From contig JACRKI010000135.1 of NCBI GenBank assembly GCA_016215305.1, positions 1 through 8,244 on the forward strand: a stretch of 8,244 nt of DNA, in the 5' to 3' direction. A program made the position numbers and the translations under genes. Source of the DNA: Candidatus Woesearchaeota archaeon. GTDB taxonomy: Archaea > Nanobdellota > Nanobdellia > Woesearchaeales > DSVV01. Below are positions 1 to 6,189 of this stretch, in pieces (position 1 is the first letter of the stretch; every line of letters begins with the position of its first letter). The notes under the pieces are model-generated. The model worked only from the letters and a program-made list of their open reading frames with translations, ran no database searches and was not told the DNA's origin.

Positions 1-280
1 AATCTTTCTTTTCTTCCTTTTTCATATAAGGAAGCAAGATAATGTATAATCCTATAAATAAGAACAAAAAAGCAACACCCGCAACAACAATGATCACCCA
101 TGATCCTATTCCACTATGCGCAACGCACACCTGCGTTCCATCTGCTGATGTCGCATGAACATAGCCGCAAAGCTCATCTGCTTTTTCATCCATATCTATT
201 TTCATGAAGAACAATAACACTAATAGAAGAACAGACAGTACAACAATGACAAAGCCCCCTCGCTTATTTATAATAAACAT
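1..280 (-). CDS. Partial two-TM membrane protein, possible membrane-tethered metal-responsive regulator
   Basis: An ATG at 280 opens a minus-strand frame that stays open for 93 codons and runs off the left edge, so the C-terminus is missing. The visible part has a short basic N-terminus, a hydrophobic helix at about residues 10-26, a loop of about 35 residues, a second helix at about 58-84, and then a Lys/Glu-rich stretch. The loop holds C38, H42, C52 and H55, a C-x3-H-x9-C-x2-H spacing that could bind a soft metal. I recall archaeal proteins of this two-helix layout that continue into a winged helix-turn-helix domain, often beside copper genes. Divergent position to a copper operon fits such a regulator. 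The DNA-binding half is not visible, so the function is inference; that this is a real membrane protein gene is fairly sure. An A/G-rich stretch lies 9 nt or so before the ATG. Confidence 0.65.
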   Translation of the reverse strand, partial: MFIINKRGGFVIVVLSVLLLVLLFFMKIDMDEKADELCGYVHATSADGTQVCVAHSGIGSWVIIVVAGVAFLFLFIGLYIILLPYMKKEEKKD

Positions 281-301
281 ACCTCTGCTTTCCTTTTCTT
301 T

Positions 302-310
302 CTTTTAAAT
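302..310 (-). promoter_or_regulatory. Candidate TATA box for the minus-strand membrane protein
   Basis: Read on the minus strand this is an A/T-only ATTTAAAAG-type stretch centred about 26-27 nt upstream of the ATG at 280. That is the usual archaeal distance from TATA box to transcription start, so transcription could begin at or very near the start codon and give a leaderless or very short-leader message. The surrounding DNA is AT-rich, which lowers certainty. Confidence 0.35.
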
Positions 311-357
311 GTTATGATTTTGTTTTCAAATCTAAACAATACCAAACGGTTTCGCCC

Positions 358-386
358 AAAAAAGAGGGTAAACTGCGCTCTTTTTT
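358..386. promoter_or_regulatory. Perfect 9-bp inverted repeat between divergent genes; candidate operator or hairpin
   Basis: AAAAAAGAG at 358-366 is the exact reverse complement of CTCTTTTTT at 378-386, with an 11-nt spacer. It lies just upstream of the TATA-like box of the copper chaperone gene and between two divergent promoters. As DNA it could be an operator for a dimeric regulator; as RNA it would be a weak A/U-rich hairpin with a following T-rich tract. A terminator makes little sense here because no gene points into it, so an operator role is preferred, as inference only. Confidence 0.3.
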
Positions 387-402
387 CATTTTCTATTTTG
401 CA

Positions 403-416
403 TAATATATATATAA
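403..416 (+). promoter_or_regulatory. TATA box of the copper operon
   Basis: A run of alternating T and A (TAATATATATATAA) ends 33 nt before the ATG at 450. A start about 25 nt downstream of its centre would fall near 436 and give a leader of roughly 14 nt that still contains the GGTGA ribosome binding site at 439-443. The fit to archaeal promoter geometry is good. Confidence 0.6.
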
Positions 417-449
417 GACAAACAATTTCTGGTGAGAAGGTGATTCAAG

Positions 450-659
450 ATGGCAAAAATAAATCTGAATATTGAAGGCGTGCACTGCAACAGCTGCAAA
501 ATGATCATTGAAGACAATCTGAAAGACATTGGCGCAAAAAATGTTCACGTCACTGTGGATGAAAAAACACAAAAAGGAACTGTCGCGTGTGATTATGCTG
601 GAGACAAACTGGATGTTGTCAATGCAATTAAGAAAGAAGGATATAAGGTATTGAAGTAG
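450..659 (+). CDS. Small cytosolic HMA-domain copper chaperone (CopZ/Atx1-like)
   Basis: This 69-residue protein is a single heavy-metal-associated ferredoxin-like domain with no membrane segment or signal peptide. The metal site is VHCNSC with C13 and C16 in the usual loop after the first strand; the more common Met of GMxCxxC is Val here. The C-terminal pattern KKEGYKV also matches the family. Such proteins carry Cu(I) in the cytosol and pass it to the HMA domain of CopA, the ATPase encoded further along this locus. GGTGA at 439-443 with a 6-nt spacer fixes the start. A 118-nt gap with its own TATA-like box separates it from the next gene, so it may be expressed apart from the rest. The closely related mercury-binding MerP fold is possible, but the neighbours favour copper. 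Confidence 0.9.
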   Translation: MAKINLNIEGVHCNSCKMIIEDNLKDIGAKNVHVTVDEKTQKGTVACDYAGDKLDVVNAIKKEGYKVLK

Positions 660-703
660 AGATTGTTTGAGAATATTTATTGCTATTCATATGAAATAAT
701 TTA

Positions 704-712
704 TTATAAAAT
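704..712 (+). promoter_or_regulatory. Candidate second TATA box, upstream of the HMA membrane protein
   Basis: TTATAAAAT lies in the 118-nt gap after the chaperone gene. It matches the archaeal TATA form well and would place a transcript start near 730-735, about 45 nt before the next gene. It suggests that the four downstream genes can be transcribed separately from the chaperone. Confidence 0.45.
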
Positions 713-777
713 AACAAAAGCCTCTGCTAGTTCGTGTGCATAGTGATGTGTGAGGGGAAAGCACCTGAAGCAGGGAA

Positions 778-1713
778 ATGCGACTAAACATGAAGAAAAC
801 AATCTACTGCCCGGATATTACCTGCGAAAGCTGCGTCAAAGTGCTGACTAAACAATTTCAAAATAGAAAAGGAGTTCAATCTTTTTTTATTGGAAATAGC
901 GCTATTGATGTTGACTACAATCCTGAAATCATCAAAGAAGAAGATTTGCTCAAACTCATCCACGAAAAAGGATATCGCGCGTCTTTCTCTGTCTTTGGCA
1001 GAGCATCTTTTTCTGAACGCGCAAAAGATTTTATGACGAACAAGGAAAAATACGCGCTTGAATACAAAATGCTTACCTATGCCGCCGCAAGCTTTCTCCT
1101 GCTTTTTGCTCCTCAATTTCTTATCTGGCACATCTTTTTCAACCACGATCCTGCCACTCTTACAAAATATATCTGGTGGGTTTTCTATCTCAATCTTTCT
1201 GTCGTGACTATCGGCGCCGCGATCTGGCACTATCACGCGTACAAAGCGCAAATTACGCACATGATCGGGATGATGGTCGGCATGACTATTGGCATGGTTT
1301 CCGGACTCTTAGTCGGAACGCTTGTCGGCGCGACAAACGGCATGTTTATGGGCACTCTTGTTGGCCTGCTTTTCGGCGTCACTATCGGCGCGCTCAACGG
1401 AAAATGCTGCGGCATCATGGGAATCATGGAAGGAATGATGGCCGGAGTCATGGGCGGCACCATGGGACCAATGATCTCACTCATGATGAAATATGATTAT
1501 CTCCTGCTCTTTATGCCCTTATTTATGCTTGTCAACATGATCATTCTCTGGGGACTTTCTTACATGCTCTATGAGGAAGTCATTGAAGAGAACCCAAACG
1601 TGGAAAGAAAACCTCTTGATTTTTTTACCTTCTTTTCCTTCTGCTTTCTGGCAACTATTATTTTACTTGCAATTATGATCTTCGGATACAAATCACCACT
1701 CGGCATTGCTTAG
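778..1713 (+). CDS. HMA domain fused to Met/Gly-rich glycine-zipper membrane protein
   Basis: The 311-residue protein begins with an HMA-like domain (about residues 5-65). Its metal motif is CPDITCESC: a CxxC in the normal place plus an additional upstream Cys, without the usual Gly-Met. Membrane helices follow at about 96-121 and 127-150. A core at 162-237 holds 16 Met, about 19 Gly and a Cys-Cys pair (210-211). Two more hydrophobic helices lie at about 240-263 and 280-305. From G164 to G208 a glycine falls at every fourth residue, the signature of tightly packed glycine-zipper helices. Met-rich and Cys-containing membrane segments commonly bind Cu(I), so a copper sensor, relay or transporter is inferred; I recognise no characterised family for the whole chain. 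The start is uncertain: ATG 778 has almost no spacer after AGGG, and ATG 790 would begin directly with the HMA strand. Confidence 0.85.
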   Translation: MRLNMKKTIYCPDITCESCVKVLTKQFQNRKGVQSFFIGNSAIDVDYNPEIIKEEDLLKLIHEKGYRASFSVFGRASFSERAKDFMTNKEKYALEYKMLTYAAASFLLLFAPQFLIWHIFFNHDPATLTKYIWWVFYLNLSVVTIGAAIWHYHAYKAQITHMIGMMVGMTIGMVSGLLVGTLVGATNGMFMGTLVGLLFGVTIGALNGKCCGIMGIMEGMMAGVMGGTMGPMISLMMKYDYLLLFMPLFMLVNMIILWGLSYMLYEEVIEENPNVERKPLDFFTFFSFCFLATIILLAIMIFGYKSPLGIA

Positions 1714-1730
1714 AAAAAAAGAGGGAACGC

Positions 1731-2159
1731 ATGGAATCACTACAAATAATTCAATGGATAACCGGAATAATACTTGTCGCGCTTCTTCTTGGTTTTGGGT
1801 ATCATCTCGGCACACTCGCTCCGGAATCTTCAGAACAATCTCCTGATACCACAACATCACCTGCTTCTGTTAGCTCCGCTGCTGCGCTTGCTGATGGCGT
1901 TCAAACAGTTACCCTCAGCTGGGGAAAATTTAATTACAAGCCAGACACTATCACTATCCAGGCAGACACTCCTGTTCAAATTACCGCAGACCTCACCAGA
2001 CTCCAAGGATGTTTTCAGACACTCATTATTCCTGATCTCGGCATTACCCATTACTTCGATAAAAACAACGATGTCTTGACATTTACTCCCACCAAAAAAG
2101 GGACATTTCTTTTTACCTGCGCCATGGGCATGGGAAAAGGAACATTGATCGTTCAATAA
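1731..2159 (+). CDS. Membrane-anchored cupredoxin-like protein
   Basis: The 142-residue protein has one N-terminal hydrophobic helix (about 7-28) that should act as an uncleaved anchor or signal, a Ser/Thr/Pro-rich linker to about residue 50, and a beta-rich domain at about 56-142 facing outward. The domain resembles the short Cupredoxin_1-type fold: GxFxYxPxTI near its start, GCxxxxxIPDLGI in the middle, and FTCAMGMGKGTLIV at the end. Likely copper ligands are C94, C130, M132 and M134, with H107 nearby. The classical His-Cys-His-Met set is not evident, so this may be a Cu(I) carrier rather than an electron-transfer blue copper protein. It starts 17 nt after the previous stop, preceded by GAGGGA at 1721-1726, and clearly shares an operon with its neighbours. 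Confidence 0.85.
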   Translation: MESLQIIQWITGIILVALLLGFGYHLGTLAPESSEQSPDTTTSPASVSSAAALADGVQTVTLSWGKFNYKPDTITIQADTPVQITADLTRLQGCFQTLIIPDLGITHYFDKNNDVLTFTPTKKGTFLFTCAMGMGKGTLIVQ

Positions 2160-2174
2160 AAATAAGGAAAGAAC

Positions 2175-2702
2175 ATGGAACTAAAAAAACTTTTGGAGCG
2201 ACCACACGTCTTTTGGATAGTCGGCATTGCGCTGGTTTATATTTCCCTCAACATGTTTCTCAGCAAATTTTATCTCACTATTTGGTATGTTCCCTACTTT
2301 CTCGACACTATGAACTGGAAAGATTTTTTGCTCTCCATTGGATTGACTTTTTTTATTGGCATTCTCGTTGCCATCAACATGATGCTTTCATGGCTGCATT
2401 ATCAAGAAAACAAACATCACTTGCAGCAAAAAAATTGCGCGCACGACAGAAAAGCAACTCTCTTCGCAAGCATCGGCGCTTTTCTCGGACTTGCCATCGG
2501 TGTGTGCAGCGCATGCACCCCCATCATTTTCCCTTTACTTCTGGGATTATTTGATATTAGCTTGACGTGGAGCGCGCTTTCCATCAACGGATTGCAGGTA
2601 CAACTTGTTCTTGTTGCGCTCCTCATTACAAACATTTATTATTTCCAATCAGGACACCTCATGAGAAAACAAAAAGAAAAACAGAAACAAGAAGGAAAAT
2701 AA
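2175..2702 (+). CDS. Multispanning membrane protein with intramembrane CxxC
   Basis: This 175-residue protein has hydrophobic helices at about 12-30, 48-72, 97-113, 114-127 and 138-157, and a strongly basic Lys/Gln-rich tail. A His-rich loop at about 75-90 (H75, H81, H82, H90, with C88) joins the second and third helices. The key motif is GVCSACTP, with C111 and C114 in a membrane segment followed by a helix-breaking Pro. I associate similar small proteins with archaeal cupredoxin and copper loci, but no biochemical function is known to me. A metal-binding or thiol-relay role beside the cupredoxin is inferred. The gene begins 15 nt after the cupredoxin stop with AAGGA at 2164-2168, and is followed 44 nt later by copA. 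Confidence 0.75.
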   Translation: MELKKLLERPHVFWIVGIALVYISLNMFLSKFYLTIWYVPYFLDTMNWKDFLLSIGLTFFIGILVAINMMLSWLHYQENKHHLQQKNCAHDRKATLFASIGAFLGLAIGVCSACTPIIFPLLLGLFDISLTWSALSINGLQVQLVLVALLITNIYYFQSGHLMRKQKEKQKQEGK

Positions 2703-2746
2703 GATAAACAAAAAAAGAAAAAACAAAAGACAGAGGATGAAAACAC

Positions 2747-4942
2747 ATGACAAAAAACGTTCAACTAAGTATTTCCGGGATGCACTGCGCAAGCTGCTCC
2801 ACTATCCTCACACGAGCACTGCAAAAAGTTCCCGGCGTCACAGAAGCAACTGTCAATTATTCCACAGAACGCGGAATTGTCACTTATGATCCTGCCAAAA
2901 CAAAAGTAGAAGATCTTTTTGCAGCTGTCGCAAAGAAAGGCTACAAAGCCGCGCTCTATGACAGCGGAAAAGGAAAAGACCGCGAGGAAAAACGACGATA
3001 CCGTGAAATTTTAGAGACAAAACAACTCTTTTTGATCGGCTTATTTTTTTCTCTGCCTGCACTGCTTATCAGCATGGCTCTTTCTCAACTCGACATCAGG
3101 CTTCCTTTTGAAAATTATATTTTATGGCTTTTGGCAACGCCTGTCCAATTTTATGTTGGCTGGCAATTTTACAGAGGAACATGGCATTCTCTTCGAAATT
3201 TTAGTGCATCCATGGACACGCTTATCGCCATTGGAACAAGCGCCGCATATTTTTACAGCATCTACATCACTTTGTTTCAACCAGAACTTGGACAATACTT
3301 TGAAGTTGGCGCAATTTTAATCACCTTTGTCATGCTCGGCAAATATCTCGAAGCAGTCGCAAAAGGAAAAACCAGCGCTGCTATCAAAAAACTCATGGGC
3401 TTGCAGCCAAAAACCGCGCTTGTCTTTCGCAACGGAAAACAACAAGAAATTGCAATAGATGCTGTTGTTGTTGGTGACATTGTCATTGTCAAACCCGGAC
3501 AGAAAATTCCTGTTGATGGAACTATTGTTGAAGGACATTCTTCTGTTGATGAAAGCATGATCACCGGCGAAAGCATCCCTGTGGAAAAGAAAAAAGGAGA
3601 CGCTGTTATCGGCGCAACCATCAACAAAACAGGAAGCTTTCGATTCAAAGCAACAAAGGTTGGCGCAAACACCACGCTTGCGCAAATCGTGCAGCTCATT
3701 GAAGACGCGCAGGCAAAAAAAGCGCCTATCCAACGATTCGCTGACGCAATCTCCGCATACTTTGTTCCTGCAGTTATTGTTATTTCCCTTCTTACTTTTT
3801 TCATTTGGTTTGTTGTTCTCGGGGAGGCATTTTCATTTTCACTTCTCGCCGCAGTCGCTGTGCTTGTGATCGCATGCCCCTGCGCACTTGGTCTTGCAAC
3901 ACCAACCGCCATCATGGTGGGAACTGGCAAAGGAGCTGAAAAAGGAATCTTAATCAAAGGCGGCGATGCACTCGAAGCCGCACACAAAATTAAATTTGTT
4001 ATTTTTGACAAGACAGGAACCATTACCTATGGAGAACCAAAAGTGACCAATATTCTCTCATTTGGAAATACTTCCCAAAAAGAAATTTTGAAAATCGCCG
4101 CAAGTCTGGAACAACATTCTGAACATCCGCTCGCAGAAGCAATTGTCGCGGACGCTGCACAGAAAAAAATCTCACTCGAAAAATCTTCGCAATTTCAGGC
4201 CATTCCCGGACACGGTGTTGCCGCAAAATTAGGATCTAAAACATATTATCTTGGAAACACCCGCTTGATGCAAAAACAGCACGTGCACACCAATACTGTT
4301 GCAGAGCAAATTATTGCACTTGAAGAAGAAGGAAAAACCGTCATGCTTCTTTCTGACGGCAAAACAGTTCTTGGCGCTGTCGCTGTCGCAGACACTATCA
4401 AAGAAACCGCGAAAAAAGCAGTTGAGAGATTGCAGCGCATGAGGATTAGCGTTTATCTGATTACCGGAGACAATCAGCGAACCGCGCAAGGCATCGCAAA
4501 ACAAGCAGGGATTCCCAACGTCTTCGCAGAAGTACTTCCTGACCAGAAAGCAGCATACGTCAAGAAATTGCAAAAGCAAGGAACTGTCGCGATGGTCGGC
4601 GACGGCATCAATGACGCACCCGCAATCGCGCAAGCAGAGATTGGCATTGCCATGGGGTCAGGAACTGATGTTGCCATGGAAACAGGAAACATTGTGCTGA
4701 TGCGCAATGATCCGCAAGATGTCGCAAAGGCAATTCGCCTGAGTAAAATAACCATGGCGAAAATCAAGCAAAACATGTTCTGGGCACTGTTCTATAATGT
4801 GCTTGGAATTCCTATTGCCGCGGGAATTTTATATCCATTCACCGGATGGCTGCTGAGTCCGATGATCGCGGGCGGCGCAATGGCAATGAGCAGTGTCAGT
4901 GTCGTCAGTAATTCGTTATTGCTGAAGATGAAGAAGTTATAG
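2747..4942 (+). CDS. copA: Cu(I)-exporting P1B-type ATPase CopA
   Basis: The 731-residue protein is a complete copper P-type ATPase that uses ATP to move Cu(I) out of the cytosol. One N-terminal HMA domain (about 3-70) carries GMHCASC with C14 and C17. Four membrane helices follow at about 92-203. The actuator domain has TGES at 273-276. The pore helix holds CPC at 377-379, within IACPCALGLATP. The phosphorylated Asp is D421 in DKTGTIT. The nucleotide-binding domain has the His-Pro pair at 460-461 (SEHPLAEA) and the hinge GDGINDAP begins at 618. The last two helices contain YN (683-684) and MSSVSVV (714-720), the residues that with CPC select Cu(I). All key residues are present and length is normal for a single-HMA CopA. 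GAGG at 2733-2736 is the ribosome binding site. It is the last gene of the operon and the clearest evidence that the locus handles copper. Confidence 0.97.
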   Translation: MTKNVQLSISGMHCASCSTILTRALQKVPGVTEATVNYSTERGIVTYDPAKTKVEDLFAAVAKKGYKAALYDSGKGKDREEKRRYREILETKQLFLIGLFFSLPALLISMALSQLDIRLPFENYILWLLATPVQFYVGWQFYRGTWHSLRNFSASMDTLIAIGTSAAYFYSIYITLFQPELGQYFEVGAILITFVMLGKYLEAVAKGKTSAAIKKLMGLQPKTALVFRNGKQQEIAIDAVVVGDIVIVKPGQKIPVDGTIVEGHSSVDESMITGESIPVEKKKGDAVIGATINKTGSFRFKATKVGANTTLAQIVQLIEDAQAKKAPIQRFADAISAYFVPAVIVISLLTFFIWFVVLGEAFSFSLLAAVAVLVIACPCALGLATPTAIMVGTGKGAEKGILIKGGDALEAAHKIKFVIFDKTGTITYGEPKVTNILSFGNTSQKEILKIAASLEQHSEHPLAEAIVADAAQKKISLEKSSQFQAIPGHGVAAKLGSKTYYLGNTRLMQKQHVHTNTVAEQIIALEEEGKTVMLLSDGKTVLGAVAVADTIKETAKKAVERLQRMRISVYLITGDNQRTAQGIAKQAGIPNVFAEVLPDQKAAYVKKLQKQGTVAMVGDGINDAPAIAQAEIGIAMGSGTDVAMETGNIVLMRNDPQDVAKAIRLSKITMAKIKQNMFWALFYNVLGIPIAAGILYPFTGWLLSPMIAGGAMAMSSVSVVSNSLLLKMKKL

Positions 4943-5014
4943 TTGTTATTTTCACGAATAGAGGAAAGATGAATACACGAACTGGCATTGCACAAAAGTC
5001 GCTAAGCAACGGAA

Positions 5015-5115
5015 AATACACGAACAAGCAACGCTACTGTATCTTCATGTATTTATTATTAAAATAAAAAATAATAATTATTGGCCATCGTATTTACGTT
5101 GCTTGTTCTTGTATT
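5015..5115. repeat. 19-bp inverted repeat with nested AT stem and extra direct repeats
   Basis: The 273-nt gap after copA holds no gene. Positions 5015-5033 (AATACACGAACAAGCAACG) and 5097-5115 are reverse complements with one mismatch at 5109. Between them TTATTATT (5053-5060) and AATAATAA (5070-5077) form a second stem around a 9-nt loop. Pairing continues more loosely outward, for example AGCAAC at 5005-5010 with GTTGCT at 5118-5123 and ACAAAA at 4992-4997 with TTTTGT at 5134-5139. The left arm also contains direct repeats: AATACACGAAC at 4972-4982 and 5015-5025, and AAGCAACG at 5004-5011 and 5026-5033. This could be a decayed miniature mobile element, a structured RNA or an intergenic terminator structure; the sequence alone does not decide. 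Confidence 0.6.
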
Positions 5116-5185
5116 GTGTTGCTAGTGCGTGTGTTTTGTTTCATCTGTTCATGCGTTTGTGCTGTAATAGAAATAAAAGAGTAGC

Positions 5186-5193
5186 TTTTTATA
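5186..5193 (+). promoter_or_regulatory. TATA box of the surface protein gene
   Basis: TTTTTATA is centred about 26 nt upstream of the ATG at 5216. In archaea this places transcription initiation at the start codon, that is a leaderless message. No Shine-Dalgarno-like sequence precedes this ATG, which agrees. It also argues against the upstream in-frame TTG at 5204, which would lie only about 14 nt from the box. Confidence 0.5.
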
Positions 5194-5215
5194 GAAGAAT
5201 AACTTGAATCTTGCT

Positions 5216-6154
5216 ATGGCAAAGCCAGAACTTGTGGATTACATCAAAAAACAGCTCTCTAACGGACATGATACTGCAACTATCCGTGAACATCTTTTGA
5301 AACACGGCTACACTGAAGCACTCGCTGATGAAGGTCTTATTGCAGCACACGCTCCTCCTCTTTCCAAGAAAGCAAAAATGAAATATTTTCCTTTCTCTGG
5401 CAAAGCACTCGCGTATGTCGTTGTTGTCCTTGCTGTTCTTGGCATTGGATTTGGATTATTTTCCTTTTATCAAGGGTCTTCTGATCTAGCAGGAGCTGCG
5501 CACGAAGCGCCAATGCCTGAAGAATTGCAGCCGCAACAAAATACTGAAACAGCACCTTCTTCAACACGAGAAGAACCTGCGCCTCCTGAGGAGATTTCAA
5601 CTTCAACAGAAACAACAACTCCTGAGACTACAGTTTCTGAAGAAACAACTGCCGGCTGCACCAGCAACAGCGCATGCACTTCTGGCTCTGTCTGTTATCA
5701 ACACACCTGTGAAATTGACACTGATCATGACGGCGCTTCAGACGTTCAAGAACAAGAAAAAGGAACAGACATTCACAAACAAGATACTGACGCCGACAGT
5801 TATTTTGACGCTGATGAATTTTCCGCAGGAACTGACGCGCTTGATTCCACAAGCCCAGGATATACTTCCTGCAAAATCAACACCGATTGTACAAGCGAAC
5901 AGGCATGCAGCAGCTCTGGCATTTGCGTGACTTGCAAAGATAGTGACGCTTTGAATTATAAAAAACAAGGAACAATTCGTGGTGTTCAATATATTGGCAC
6001 AAACATTGTTCTCTCAACAGACAGTTGTGACAGTTCTGGAAAACTTACTGAATATTACTGCAGTCAAGGATATTCTCTCTCGAAGAATGTTGACTGCGAA
6101 ACTGAGTATGGTACTGGATATAGTTGTAGTTCTGGGAAATGCGCGAAGGGATAA
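5216..6154 (+). CDS. Surface protein: UBA-like N-terminus, TM anchor, Cys-rich and TSP3-like calcium-binding ectodomain
   Basis: From ATG 5216 this is a 312-residue single-pass protein. Residues 4-44 form a small helical, UBA-like module (PELVDYIKKQL, then IREHLLKHGYTEALADEGL) that I recall at the cytoplasmic end of many DPANN membrane proteins. A basic stretch (KKAKMK) precedes the membrane helix at about 64-86, so the rest should lie outside. Residues 97-147 are a Ser/Thr/Glu/Pro linker. Then come a Cys module (C148, C154, C160, C165), a thrombospondin-type-3-like segment at 168-207 with DTDHDG and DTDADS calcium loops, a second Cys module (C219, C225, C231, C237, C240) and a C-terminal domain with LTEYYC and further Cys. 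Calcium binding and disulfide stabilisation are inferred from these motifs. The partner or ligand is unknown. An in-frame TTG at 5204 would add four residues. It appears to be transcribed alone. Confidence 0.85.
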   Translation: MAKPELVDYIKKQLSNGHDTATIREHLLKHGYTEALADEGLIAAHAPPLSKKAKMKYFPFSGKALAYVVVVLAVLGIGFGLFSFYQGSSDLAGAAHEAPMPEELQPQQNTETAPSSTREEPAPPEEISTSTETTTPETTVSEETTAGCTSNSACTSGSVCYQHTCEIDTDHDGASDVQEQEKGTDIHKQDTDADSYFDADEFSAGTDALDSTSPGYTSCKINTDCTSEQACSSSGICVTCKDSDALNYKKQGTIRGVQYIGTNIVLSTDSCDSSGKLTEYYCSQGYSLSKNVDCETEYGTGYSCSSGKCAKG

Positions 6155-6189
6155 ACAAATAGTGAATTATATCTTTAAATCATTTAACA

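Noticed and set aside
344..352. AAACGGTTT short palindrome as a copper-regulator operator
   Set aside because: Four-bp arms around one base are expected by chance in AT-rich DNA and nothing repeats it nearby.
721..777. Possible riboswitch or C/D box RNA in the leader (GTGATGT at 744-750 and CTGA at 765-768)
   Set aside because: The C-like box misses the last base, the D-like box has no terminal stem around it, and the sequence does not match any metal or vitamin riboswitch consensus that I know. Kept only as a weak leader stem.
784..1260. Long open frame on the minus strand opposite the HMA membrane protein
   Set aside because: It lies wholly opposite the plus-strand gene with a clear HMA domain, and its translation shows no recognisable motif; it is a shadow frame.
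3277..4023. 248-codon minus-strand open frame inside copA
   Set aside because: It lies antisense to the conserved core of CopA, and its Ser/Thr/Ala/Pro-rich translation reflects the sense codons; no independent evidence.
4972..5139. CRISPR array
   Set aside because: The repeats are few, short, unevenly spaced and partly inverted, with no regular spacer units.
5204..5215. TTG at 5204 as start of the surface protein
   Set aside because: It is too close to the TATA box for a normal transcript start, has no ribosome binding site, and ATG 5216 gives a natural N-terminus for the UBA-like module.
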